Shown in pieces: positions 9,102-19,477 of a stretch of DNA of 64,000 nucleotides (position 1 is its first letter; each line of letters starts with the position of its first letter). The notes beneath the pieces were generated by a model. The model ran no database searches. It worked only from the letters and a program-made list of their open reading frames with translations, and was not told the DNA's origin. The stretch spans positions 303,965 to 367,964 of the forward strand of contig NZ_WLCM01000001.1 of the NCBI RefSeq assembly GCF_013317235.1, written 5' to 3'. This DNA comes from Leisingera sp. ANG59 (GTDB lineage Bacteria; Pseudomonadota; Alphaproteobacteria; Rhodobacterales; Rhodobacteraceae). Position numbers and translations under genes: made by a program.

Positions 9102-10271
9102 ATGATGGCATCCGGGAAAACCCGCTGGGGCGCGATCCTGGCGGTCTGGGCGGCCGGCCTGGGCGCTGCCGCACAATACGGCAAGGTCTCGGTTGTCTTT
9201 GAACAGCTTGGCGCGCTGTATCCGGAGGCCGGCGCGGCGCTGAGCCTGAGTGTGTCGATGACCGGCGTGCTGGGCATTGTGATGGGCGCGGTGGCCGGGC
9301 TGGTTGTCTCTGCCTTCGGATACCGGCGTGCGCTGGTCTGGGCGCTGTGGACCGGCGCCGCGATGTCGGCGCTACAGGTGCTGCATCTGCCCTACGGGCT
9401 GTTTCTGGCCACCCGGGTGGCGGAAGGCCTGTCGCATCTGGGCATCGTGGTGGCCGGTCCGACGCTGATGGCGCTTTTGGCTGATGACAGGCAGCGAGGC
9501 ACCGCGCTGACGGTGTGGAGCACGTTTTTCGGCGTTGCCTTTGCGCTGCTCAATTGGCTGGGGCTGCCGCTGGTGGCGTCCCACGGGCTGCTGGCGCTGT
9601 TTGCTGCCCATGCGGTGCTGATGGCGGCGCTGGCGGTGCTGCTGCACTGGGCGATGCGGGACCTGCCGGTGCCGCCGCGCCAGCCTATGCCGCAGCTGGC
9701 AAACCTGCCGGCGCTGCATCTGCGAATCTACCGCTCGCCGTTCAAGCTGGCGCCGGCCGCGGGCTGGCTGTTTTACACCACCTGTTTTGTGGCGCTGCTG
9801 ACGGTGCTGCCGCCGCATCTGCCGGAGGGGCAGCGGGCCTTTGTGATGGGGGCGTTTCCGCTGATCTCCATTGCCTCTTCGATGGTGATCGGCGTGGCGC
9901 TGCTGCGGGTGATGCCGGCGGTGCAGCTGATCCAGTTGGGGTTTGCGCTTTGCGCCGCGGCGGGCCTGTGGCTGTGGATGATGCCGGGGGATTGGCTGGC
10001 CTGCTTTGCGCTGGCCGCCGCCTTTGGGCTGGTGCAGAGCGGCAGCTTTGCCTCGGTGCCGCAGCTGAACACCACTGCGGCGGACCAGGCCGAGTCCAAT
10101 GGTGCCATGTCGCAGGCGGGCAATGCCGGAAATGTGATCGGCACGCCGCTGCTGCTGGCGTCGCTGGGGGTTGCAGGCTACGGCGGCATGATGCTGGTGG
10201 TCTGCGTGCTGTTCCTGGCGGGCATCCTGGTGCATCAGCTGCTGGCCACGCGGCGGAGGGCCTGGGCCTAG
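9102..10271 (+). CDS. Major facilitator superfamily transporter
   Basis: A 389-residue polytopic protein with about 12 predicted helices. Helix 2-3 is followed by VVSAFGYRRALVWALW, a degenerate MFS loop, and helix 4-5 holds RVAEGLSHLGIVVAGPTLMALLADDRQRG, a motif-C-like drug/proton antiporter segment. The C-terminal half repeats the pattern less clearly. There are two consecutive ATG codons at the start; either may be used. No partner gene reveals the substrate. It is a different MFS branch from the protein at 4344. Downstream is one copy of the recurring intergenic hairpin and the uvrA promoter. Confidence 0.8.
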   Translation: MMASGKTRWGAILAVWAAGLGAAAQYGKVSVVFEQLGALYPEAGAALSLSVSMTGVLGIVMGAVAGLVVSAFGYRRALVWALWTGAAMSALQVLHLPYGLFLATRVAEGLSHLGIVVAGPTLMALLADDRQRGTALTVWSTFFGVAFALLNWLGLPLVASHGLLALFAAHAVLMAALAVLLHWAMRDLPVPPRQPMPQLANLPALHLRIYRSPFKLAPAAGWLFYTTCFVALLTVLPPHLPEGQRAFVMGAFPLISIASSMVIGVALLRVMPAVQLIQLGFALCAAAGLWLWMMPGDWLACFALAAAFGLVQSGSFASVPQLNTTAADQAESNGAMSQAGNAGNVIGTPLLLASLGVAGYGGMMLVVCVLFLAGILVHQLLATRRRAWA

Positions 10272-10316
10272 GCGCCGCTCCCGCCCGTCACCGGTCCCCT
10301 TTGGAGACCGTCTTCC

Positions 10317-10350
10317 GTTGGGCCGGGCGCCGCGGGGGGCGCGGCGCGCC
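10317..10350. repeat. Intergenic GC-rich hairpin element, copy A
   Basis: Begins GTTGGGCCGGGCGCCGCG (10317-10334) and continues into a GCGCGGCGC arm. The same 18-bp core occurs exactly at 50242, and with one base change at 45974. It sits between the end of the MFS gene and the uvrA promoter. Confidence 0.6.
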
Positions 10351-10427
10351 GGAAATCGCACCGGATTCCGGGCAGGCAAACGCGTGTTTTCCGGCTGCTG
10401 CCAGCTGCTGTCAGCAAACTTCATCCT

Positions 10428-10442
10428 GTTCGTGCAATGTTC
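10428..10442 (+). promoter_or_regulatory. LexA (SOS) box upstream of uvrA
   Basis: GTTC-N7-GTTC (GTTCGTGCAATGTTC), the direct-repeat LexA operator known from alphaproteobacteria. A promoter can be read just downstream: TTGGCG (10454-10459), 17 bp, TATCTG (10477-10482), placing the box directly upstream of the -35. uvrA is a classic SOS gene and lexA itself lies at 61.1-61.8 kb. Confidence 0.85.
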
Positions 10443-10530
10443 TCATTTTGCCCTTGGCGTTTTCCACAGCATTCCCTATCTGTAGGGCGGGCGTCCGCCA
10501 AGGGTTCGGCGGCGCGGGTACGGGGGCATT

Positions 10531-13385
<2,855 letters not shown>

Positions 13386-13389
<4 letters not shown>

Positions 13390-13769
13390 AATTGGCAGGG
13401 CTTGCGGCAGGTTTGATACTGATGCTGCAACCTCCATCTGCGAATGCTGAACGTGTTGCCAAGTGCTTCTTCGGGGCAAGGGATCTGTGTGAATGCAGTG
13501 CGTTGTTTACTGTGTTGGAGACCGAAGAAACCGCTGAAGGCCGCCGGCAAATTCAAGAGTGGCGTGCGCTGTCGGGGAAGCTTCGGTTTTGGTTCTACCC
13601 TGTCATGGGGAAGGAACTTGGGGACCGCCTGACAGACGCCAGAATCTACGAGTGGCGGATCTTGACTTCAACGATTGAGACAAAACGCGAGTTTGCTCAG
13701 GTTGTGTCCAGCTGTGCCCGTGTCTGGGACAATACGCTTACGTGTTTGCCAGTCTCCATTGGCCCTTGA
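13386..13769 (+). CDS. Hypothetical secreted protein translationally coupled to uvrA
   Basis: A 127-residue protein I do not recognise. Residues 1-21 form a standard Sec signal peptide ([21 protein letters not shown], cleavage after ANA). The mature part has five cysteines ([11 protein letters not shown], then two near the C-terminus) and a central amphipathic region, suggesting a small disulfide-stabilised periplasmic or extracellular protein. The ATG overlaps the uvrA stop in ATGA, so it is probably co-expressed with a DNA repair gene. Its GC content looks lower than that of uvrA, which fits a fast-evolving accessory gene. A terminator lies at 13824. Confidence 0.6.
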
Positions 13770-13823
13770 GCCGTCAAGCCAGCTGAATTTATCGTTTTAG
13801 CGGGCTAGACCCTTGCCGGGGAC

Positions 13824-13848
13824 GGGGCGCGTGTGCCCCCTTTCTTTT
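13824..13848 (+). terminator. Probable terminator of the uvrA transcript
   Basis: Stem GGGGC (13824-13828) / GCCCC (13835-13839) followed by CTTTCTTTT. The stem is short, so confidence is moderate. Confidence 0.55.
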
Positions 13849-13931
13849 GCGATGCGCCGCAGCTAGGCTTGGCTGCTGAGTGAGCTTGCACATTTCCGGG
13901 CCGTGCGGGTTCTGGCAGCGCTGCACGCGGG

Positions 13932-14270
13932 TTACTTGGGTAAATCGCCTGCGGCACCGATCAGGCGCAGCACCTTCTGCGTTTCACGGTTCACCTGATA
14001 GACGTAGCCGCCGGCCTGCACATAGGTGCCATAGGGGTCCGGCGCCCAATGGCCCGGCTCGCCGATCCAGGTGTAATCATCCAGGATGTGGTCGCCGCGG
14101 CGGTAGAACTTCTTGGCGACCGGCCCGGGCGTGCATTGAGAGGCTTTCATTGCCAGCCCCTGTGGGCATTCCAAAGAGTCCTTTTCCGGACCGCCATTGC
14201 CGGCGGCCAGCGGAATCGCCAGCGCGCTGGCGGCGGCAAGTACAGTGATGGGAACAAGGCGGCGTAACAT
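13932..14270 (-). CDS. Small periplasmic RcnB-like protein, family often mislabelled excinuclease subunit A
   Basis: A 112-residue protein with a Sec signal (LVPITVLAAASALAIPLAAG). The short mature domain holds two Cys (LECPQGLA, SQCTPGP), then FYRRGDHILDDYTWIGEPG, DPYGTYVQAGGYVYQVNRET and VLRLIGAAGDL. This YRxGD / Y.Y.V....R.VL.LIGA pattern marks a small exported family common in Rhodobacteraceae that resembles RcnB. As I recall, it is frequently annotated excinuclease ABC subunit A by error; it has no ATPase motifs. The function is unknown. It ends about 160 bp from the uvrA operon, convergently, which may be how the mislabel arose. Confidence 0.65.
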   Translation of the reverse strand: MLRRLVPITVLAAASALAIPLAAGNGGPEKDSLECPQGLAMKASQCTPGPVAKKFYRRGDHILDDYTWIGEPGHWAPDPYGTYVQAGGYVYQVNRETQKVLRLIGAAGDLPK

Positions 14271-14367
14271 TTACAGCGGGTCCTCTTTGCGCTGCCCTTC
14301 AAATAACGGGTCCGGCGGCAAAGCCAAGGGTGCTGAAAACGGGAAGCGGCGGGTTGCCGGTTGCAGG

Positions 14368-15939
14368 TCAGGCGGTGGCAAGAACCCGCGCTTCAAAGCT
14401 GCGAAGCGAGAGCCGGACGGCACTTCCGTAGCCGCGGCTGTTTTCAGCGCAGAGTTCCGGGAACAATTCGCGGATTTCCGCCTGCGTGCCGGCATCAAAG
14501 CCGACAGCGGTTTCGGGTCCGGGCTGGTAGCTTTCACTGAGGGCGCCGTTGGCCCAGACGATCTGGTGGCTGCCGAACAGAAGGTGGAAATAGTCTGCTT
14601 TCTGCATCTCCAGTGCCGGGCGCACGGTCTTGTCGTTGACCAGATCCTTGGCCTTGACCAGGACTTCCTCCTGGCCGAACAGAAGATCCGCCAGCGGGCC
14701 GGACACGACCATCCGGTGCTGCGGGGAAACATAAAGGTCGCGGTCATTGCCGCAGCTGCCCTTGGCAAAACGGATTGGGGCGGTTTCGGCCGTGCACGCC
14801 GTGCTGCGGCTGCCGGTCCATTGCAGCACCTGCGGGCCGTTGTCGTAGGTCAGAACTTCCATGCCCGGGCGCAGGTCCTCGACTGTGATCTCGCCGTCAG
14901 GGGTCCGGATCAGCGTGCCGCGAAGGAAGCAGGGCACGGTCTGATTGATCTCCACCAGGCCGGTATCCGAGTTCCCTTCGCCGTTGTCTGCGGTGTAGTT
15001 GAAGTAGACGGTTTCCAGGTCGCCGTCAGTGACCACAGTCAGGGTTCCGTCGGCATTCAGGGTGATCTGCTGGCCGGTGGCCAGCGTAACGGTGTCCCCG
15101 GCTGAGACCGCCTGATCGTTGATATGGGTGATGGTCAGCGTGCCGGAAGTGGTTGTGTCGTTATCCAGAACGTCAATCACCCTGGTCTTGTTGATTGCGA
15201 TGTCTTCCTGGTCGTCCTGGGCAACCATGGCGGTCTGTACCGAGCCGCCGGCTATCAGCAGGTTGGTGTCATAGCTGCTGTCGGAGGTATCGGCGACACC
15301 GATCTTCAATGAGTTGATTTCACCGGCGTTAACAGGTGCAACAAAAGTCAGGGTGATGGTGAAGCCATCCATCTCCGTGTTGTACTGGTCGCCGGTATTG
15401 TCGACATAGACGTTCTCGGTGCCGTCATTGATGTTGCCGATCGAGGCGGTGCCGTCGCCTATGGAAACCTGTGCCTCGACCCCGTTTACCCAGACCCCAA
15501 TGACGTCGTTGTATTGGGAATTGGCGAACTCCGGATATTCCTCGGAGGAGAGCACGAAGTCGATGGTCAGCGTGTCGCCGTCCGGGACAAAGTCGATCTC
15601 CAGGAAGGACGCATCATAGGTGCTTGCGCCTGCCAAGGAGTCAAAATCTGAATCCCCGTTGACGCCGCTGGTGTTGGTGGACGTGTTGGTATTCTGGTTG
15701 GTGTTGGTGGACCCGTCGCTGTTGGTGAAGTCGCGGGCATGGCCGGTGGACAGGATGACGCCTGAATCCGCAGGTGCAACGCCCGGGGTTGTCGTGTCGG
15801 CGCCCGAATAGATGCCGGAGGACAGGGTATCACCGCTGTAGGAGGCGCTGGTAACCGTGACGCCGTCGCCAAAAATTTCCTCTGCCATCTGGGCGGCAGT
15901 GGCATTTGTGTCGATGTTCAGCTCGGTTGCAGTCGCCAT
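14368..15939 (-). CDS. Anchor-L / Hint-domain exported protein
   Basis: A 523-residue modular protein. Residues 1-250 match the choice-of-anchor L module (ATAAQMAEEIFGDGVTVTSA at the start, FVLSSEEYPEFANSQYNDVIGVWVNG in the middle), including a low-complexity Asn/Thr tract (TNQNTNTSTNTSG). Residues 255-335 look like a VCBS/cadherin-type repeat (DVLDNDTTTSGTLTITHIND). Residues 340-500 are a Hint (hedgehog/intein) domain starting at Cys in PCFLRGTLIRTPDGEITVEDL, with SPQHRMVVSG as the conserved His block. No Sec signal is visible, suggesting type I secretion. The Hint Cys may drive autocleavage. It is monocistronic, and a CtrA-like site lies upstream at 16038. Confidence 0.8.
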   Translation of the reverse strand: MATATELNIDTNATAAQMAEEIFGDGVTVTSASYSGDTLSSGIYSGADTTTPGVAPADSGVILSTGHARDFTNSDGSTNTNQNTNTSTNTSGVNGDSDFDSLAGASTYDASFLEIDFVPDGDTLTIDFVLSSEEYPEFANSQYNDVIGVWVNGVEAQVSIGDGTASIGNINDGTENVYVDNTGDQYNTEMDGFTITLTFVAPVNAGEINSLKIGVADTSDSSYDTNLLIAGGSVQTAMVAQDDQEDIAINKTRVIDVLDNDTTTSGTLTITHINDQAVSAGDTVTLATGQQITLNADGTLTVVTDGDLETVYFNYTADNGEGNSDTGLVEINQTVPCFLRGTLIRTPDGEITVEDLRPGMEVLTYDNGPQVLQWTGSRSTACTAETAPIRFAKGSCGNDRDLYVSPQHRMVVSGPLADLLFGQEEVLVKAKDLVNDKTVRPALEMQKADYFHLLFGSHQIVWANGALSESYQPGPETAVGFDAGTQAEIRELFPELCAENSRGYGSAVRLSLRSFEARVLATA

Positions 15940-16037
15940 GCGTACAGTCTCGGTCCAGGAACAGGAAAAACGTCCGGCTTCCGGAATGGAGCTGAAATGA
16001 GACCGAAATGTGGCCGGGTGGCGTCTAAATCCGGGAG

Positions 16038-16052
16038 TTTAGTCGAATTTAA
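16038..16052 (-). promoter_or_regulatory. CtrA-like half-site pair upstream of the Hint-domain gene
   Basis: On the minus strand TTAA-ATTCGAC-TAAA, one mismatch from the CtrA consensus TTAA-N7-TTAA, about 100 bp upstream of the Hint-protein ATG. Seen by eye only; chance occurrence is possible. Confidence 0.3.
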
Positions 16053-16080
16053 GCGGAATTGTCCGAAAGCCCGCAAAACC

Positions 16081-16110
16081 TAGGCCGGCCCCGTTCGGGA
16101 CCGGCCTTGC
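16081..16110 (-). terminator. Possible terminator of the valine-degradation operon
   Basis: Stem AGGCCGG...CCGGCCT around the loop (plus strand 16081-16110, CCGGCCCC / GGACCGG core), followed on the minus strand by TAGGTTTTG. It lies 37 bp beyond the mmsB stop. Confidence 0.5.
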
Positions 16111-16146
16111 GCAGTGGTAATTGGGCGCTGGCTGCGCAGGCGCGTC

Positions 16147-17022
16147 TCAGCCCTTGCGGCTGCGCTTTTCGAACCGGGGCAGCATGGCGGAGAAATCCAT
16201 GCCCTTGCCGTCTTCGTCTTCGACGAATTTCTTGTAGAGCGCCATTGCCAGTTCACCCATCGGGGTGTCTGCATCGGCGCTCTCAGCCGCCTGCTGGCTG
16301 AGGCCCAGATCCTTGAGCATCAGCTCCGCCGCAAAACCGGGCTGGTAGTTGTTGTCGGCGGGCGACTGCGGGCCAACGCCGGGGGCCGGGCAATAGGCGT
16401 TCATGGTCCAGCTGTAGCCGGAGGAGGTGGAGACCACGTCGAACATCTTCTGCCGGTCGAGGCCCAGCTTGTCTGCCAGCGCAAAGGCTTCGCAGGTGGC
16501 GATCATGGTGACGCCGAGGATCATGTTGTTGCAGATCTTGGCCGCCTGGCCGGCGCCGGCCTCGCCGCAATGCACGGCCTTCTGGCCCATGATATCGAAC
16601 AGCGGTTCCGCCGCGGCAAATGCCTCTGCCGAGCCGCCGGCCATGAAGGTGAGGGTGCCGCCGGCCGCGCCGCCGATGCCGCCGGAGACCGGAGCGTCAA
16701 CAGACAGAAGGCCTGCAGCCTCGGCCTGTTCGGCCACAGCACGGGCGGAATCGACATCGACGGTGGAGCAGTCGATGAAGGCGGCGCCCCTGGCCATAGC
16801 CGGGATCACCTCTGCCGCGACAAGGCGCAGGATGGCGCCGTTGGGCAGCATGGTGATGACCGCATCAGCGCCTGCGGCGGCCTCAGGACCGGAGGCGGCC
16901 ATGGTCACGCCCTCGATGCTGACGTCGGCCATGTCGAAGCCGGTGACTTCATGGCCTGCCTTGGCGAGGTTGGCGGCCATCGGCCCGCCCATGTTGCCCA
17001 GTCCGATAAATCCGATCTTCAT
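16147..17022 (-). CDS. mmsB: 3-hydroxyisobutyrate dehydrogenase
   Basis: Oxidises 3-hydroxyisobutyrate to methylmalonate semialdehyde with NAD+, the step before MmsA in valine catabolism. At 291 residues it has family length. The N-terminal Rossmann motif is MKIGFIGLGNMGGPMAANLA. The substrate block is DAPVSGGIGGAAGGTL near residue 122. The catalytic Lys lies in GAGQAAKICNNMI near residue 168, and the C-terminal helical region has KDLGLSQQAA. The start overlaps the end of the upstream hydrolase by 4 bp (ATGA), so the genes are translationally coupled. It is the last gene of a three-gene operon read from 19255 down to 16147. Confidence 0.95.
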   Translation of the reverse strand: MKIGFIGLGNMGGPMAANLAKAGHEVTGFDMADVSIEGVTMAASGPEAAAGADAVITMLPNGAILRLVAAEVIPAMARGAAFIDCSTVDVDSARAVAEQAEAAGLLSVDAPVSGGIGGAAGGTLTFMAGGSAEAFAAAEPLFDIMGQKAVHCGEAGAGQAAKICNNMILGVTMIATCEAFALADKLGLDRQKMFDVVSTSSGYSWTMNAYCPAPGVGPQSPADNNYQPGFAAELMLKDLGLSQQAAESADADTPMGELAMALYKKFVEDEDGKGMDFSAMLPRFEKRSRKG

Positions 17023-18062
17023 TGCATGTCCTCCTCAAATGTCAGCGCATCAGCGCCCAGGGGCGCCAGCATGTCGTCAACCGCCTGCACAGGCACGGCC
17101 TGGCCCGCATATTGCCATTGCGGATTGCGGTCCTTGTCAATGATCTGGGCCCGGATTCCCTCCAGAAAATCGCTTTGTTCCATGGCGCGGTAGGTATAGC
17201 GGTATTCCAGGTCCAGCGCCCGGCGGATTGCGGGGCCATCGGTGCGCAGGCGGCGCAGCATCTCCAGCGTGCAGGCCATAGACAACGGCGAGTTGCGTTT
17301 CAGCGATTTCAGCGCACCCGCGGCAAACTCGCTGCCTTCAGCTTCTAGCCCCGAAAGGATATCTTCCAGGCTGTCCTTGCCAAAATGCCTGGCGGTGTCC
17401 GCGCGAAGCGTGCGCAGTTTACCCTCTGGCGCGGGCTGAGCGCTCTCCTCCACCAGCTTGGCGCTGCCGGATTCCTGCAGGGCAGCGATCAGCGCGGGCC
17501 ATTGCTCCTGCGGGACGAAGTAATCGGCAAAGCCTGCAAGGATTGCATCATCGGCGCCCATCCGCGCGGCCGTCATGCCGAGGTATTCGCCCAGGTGATC
17601 CGGCGCCAGCGCCAGCATCAGCGAGCCGCCCACATCCGGCACCAGACCGATGCCGACCTCCGGCATAGCGATCTGGCTGCTTTCGCTTACCACCCGGTGG
17701 GTACCATGGCAGCCGATGCCGACGCCGCCGCCCATGGTGAAGCCCTGCATGAAGCTGATCACCGGTTTCTTGTATTCGAAGATCCGCGCGTTCAGCCGGT
17801 ATTCATCGCGCCAGAAAGTGCGGCCATAGGAATAGTCGCCCTTGGTGCCGGTGTCATAGAGCTCGGCAATGTCGCCGCCGGCGCAGAAGGCCTTGTCGCC
17901 CTCGGCGTCAATCACCACCAGCTTGACGGTGTCGTCGCTGGCCCATTCGCGCATGGCGGCGTCGATCGCCATGCACATGCCGTAGCTAATCGCGTTCAGC
18001 GCCTTGGGGCGGGTGAAGGTGATGCGGCCGGCGTGGCCGGCTTTGCGGATATGGATGTCACT
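17019..18062 (-). CDS. 3-hydroxyisobutyryl-CoA hydrolase (crotonase fold)
   Basis: Hydrolyses 3-hydroxyisobutyryl-CoA to the free acid in valine breakdown. At 347 residues it has the length of the HIBCH group rather than of 260-residue enoyl-CoA hydratases. Hallmarks are FTRPKALNAISYGMC near the start, the oxyanion-hole segment GGDIAELYDTG, FMQGFTMGGGVGIGCHGTHR, and MPEVGIGLVPDVGGSL with the catalytic Glu. I chose the ATG at 18062 because GGAG lies 8 bp upstream; an in-frame upstream codon at 18095 adds 11 unconserved residues. It sits between the acyl-CoA dehydrogenase (53 bp) and mmsB (4-bp overlap), which supports the assignment. Confidence 0.9.
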   Translation of the reverse strand, partial: SDIHIRKAGHAGRITFTRPKALNAISYGMCMAIDAAMREWASDDTVKLVVIDAEGDKAFCAGGDIAELYDTGTKGDYSYGRTFWRDEYRLNARIFEYKKPVISFMQGFTMGGGVGIGCHGTHRVVSESSQIAMPEVGIGLVPDVGGSLMLALAPDHLGEYLGMTAARMGADDAILAGFADYFVPQEQWPALIAALQESGSAKLVEESAQPAPEGKLRTLRADTARHFGKDSLEDILSGLEAEGSEFAAGALKSLKRNSPLSMACTLEMLRRLRTDGPAIRRALDLEYRYTYRAMEQSDFLEGIRAQIIDKDRNPQWQYAGQAVPVQAVDDMLAPLGADALTFEEDMQ

Positions 18063-18115
18063 CATCTTGTGTGCTCCATCAGTATTTCTTGCCATGCATT
18101 CTGGAGCAGGGCGGG

Positions 18116-19255
18116 TCAGCCTGCAATCAGCTGGCGCGCGATAATCAGGCGCATGATCTCATTGGTGCCTTCCAGGATCTGGTGCACCCGCAGGTCGCGC
18201 ACGATCTTCTCGACGCCGTAGTCGGCCAGATAGCCGTAGCCGCCGTGCAGCTGCAGGCAGCCGTTGGCGACGTCAAAGGCGGTGTCGGTGACCATCAGCT
18301 TGGCCATGGCGCAGAACTTGGTGGCGTCATGGGCGCCGGTGTCCAGCTTCCACGCCGCCTGGCGCAGGAAGGTGCGGGCGGCTTGCAGGCGGGTTTCATA
18401 TTCCGCCAGCCGGAACTGCAGCGCCTGGAACTGATTGATGGATTTGCCGAAGGCCTTGCGCTCGGACATGTATTGCACGGTCTGGTCCAGCGCCGCCTGG
18501 GCGCCGCCCAGAGCGCCGGCGGAGATATTCAGGCGGCCGCCGTCAAGGCCGGCCATCGCATAGGAGAAACCCTTGCCTTCTTCGCCGATCAGGTTGTCCG
18601 CCGGGATGGCGCAATCGTCGAATTGCACCTGAGAAGTCGGCTGGGCCTTCCAGCCCATCTTGTCCTCCAGAGCGCCGAAGGAGAGGCCGGGGGTGCCGTC
18701 CTCGACCACCACGGTGGAGATCCCCTTGGGGCCGTCTTCACCGGTGCGGCACATCACGACATAGGCGTCGGAGTAGGAACCGCCGGAGATGAAAGCCTTG
18801 GTTCCGTTCAGCACATAGCCCTCATTGCTGCGCTCGGCGCGGGTTTTGAGCGCCGCCGCATCGGAGCCGGAGCCGGGTTCGGTCAGGCAGTAGGAGAAGA
18901 TCTTCCCCATGGTGCACAGGCTCGGCAGCCATTTCTGCTTGGTCTCCTCGGAGCCGAACTTGTCGATCATGCCGCCGCACATGTTGTGGATCGACAGGAA
19001 GGAGCCGACTGCAGGGTCGGCCATCGCCAGCGCTTCGAACACCAGGGTGGCGTCCAGACGCGTAAGGCCGGAGCCGCCGTATTCCTCAGAGACATAAAGC
19101 CCGCCAAAACCCAGCTCCGCCAGTTTCGGCCACAGCGATTTGGGGATGGTGCCTGCTTTTTCCCATTCACGGGAATGCGGTGCGATGTTTTCCTGGCCGA
19201 ATGCATGGGCCATGTCGAAAATGGCCTGCTGTTCCTCTGTCAGTGCGAAATCCAT
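18116..19255 (-). CDS. Acyl-CoA dehydrogenase, probably isobutyryl-CoA dehydrogenase
   Basis: FAD enzyme for alpha,beta-dehydrogenation of a short branched acyl-CoA. It has 379 residues, the full length of the family. Motifs are FALTEEQQAIFDMAHAF at the N-terminus, YCLTEPGSGSDAAALKTRA (FAD/substrate loop), FISGGSYSDAYVV, and the catalytic Glu in HQILEGTNEIMRL near residue 365. As first gene of an operon with a 3-hydroxyisobutyryl-CoA hydrolase and mmsB, the substrate is most likely isobutyryl-CoA; this is inferred from context. GGGAGGAG precedes the ATG at 19255. Electrons would pass to ETF; no etf genes are in view. Confidence 0.88.
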   Translation of the reverse strand: MDFALTEEQQAIFDMAHAFGQENIAPHSREWEKAGTIPKSLWPKLAELGFGGLYVSEEYGGSGLTRLDATLVFEALAMADPAVGSFLSIHNMCGGMIDKFGSEETKQKWLPSLCTMGKIFSYCLTEPGSGSDAAALKTRAERSNEGYVLNGTKAFISGGSYSDAYVVMCRTGEDGPKGISTVVVEDGTPGLSFGALEDKMGWKAQPTSQVQFDDCAIPADNLIGEEGKGFSYAMAGLDGGRLNISAGALGGAQAALDQTVQYMSERKAFGKSINQFQALQFRLAEYETRLQAARTFLRQAAWKLDTGAHDATKFCAMAKLMVTDTAFDVANGCLQLHGGYGYLADYGVEKIVRDLRVHQILEGTNEIMRLIIARQLIAG

Positions 19256-19477
19256 GCGCCGCTCCTCCCGTCGATCAGATGAATTGAACAGTTGTTTATT
19301 TAATACCCGCCGGCGGACGCTGAGGCAAGCTGCGCGAATGCAAAGCCGCCGTGCAGCAATGCCGCGGCTTCCCGCCCCGGGGTCAGGAGAAAATTAAGAA
19401 ACTTCGGCGAAACTCTGTCTCAAACCGGTCAAGTGCAGGCGAACCCTGCACCATGCATTCCAAAAGGAGCAGGCGAC

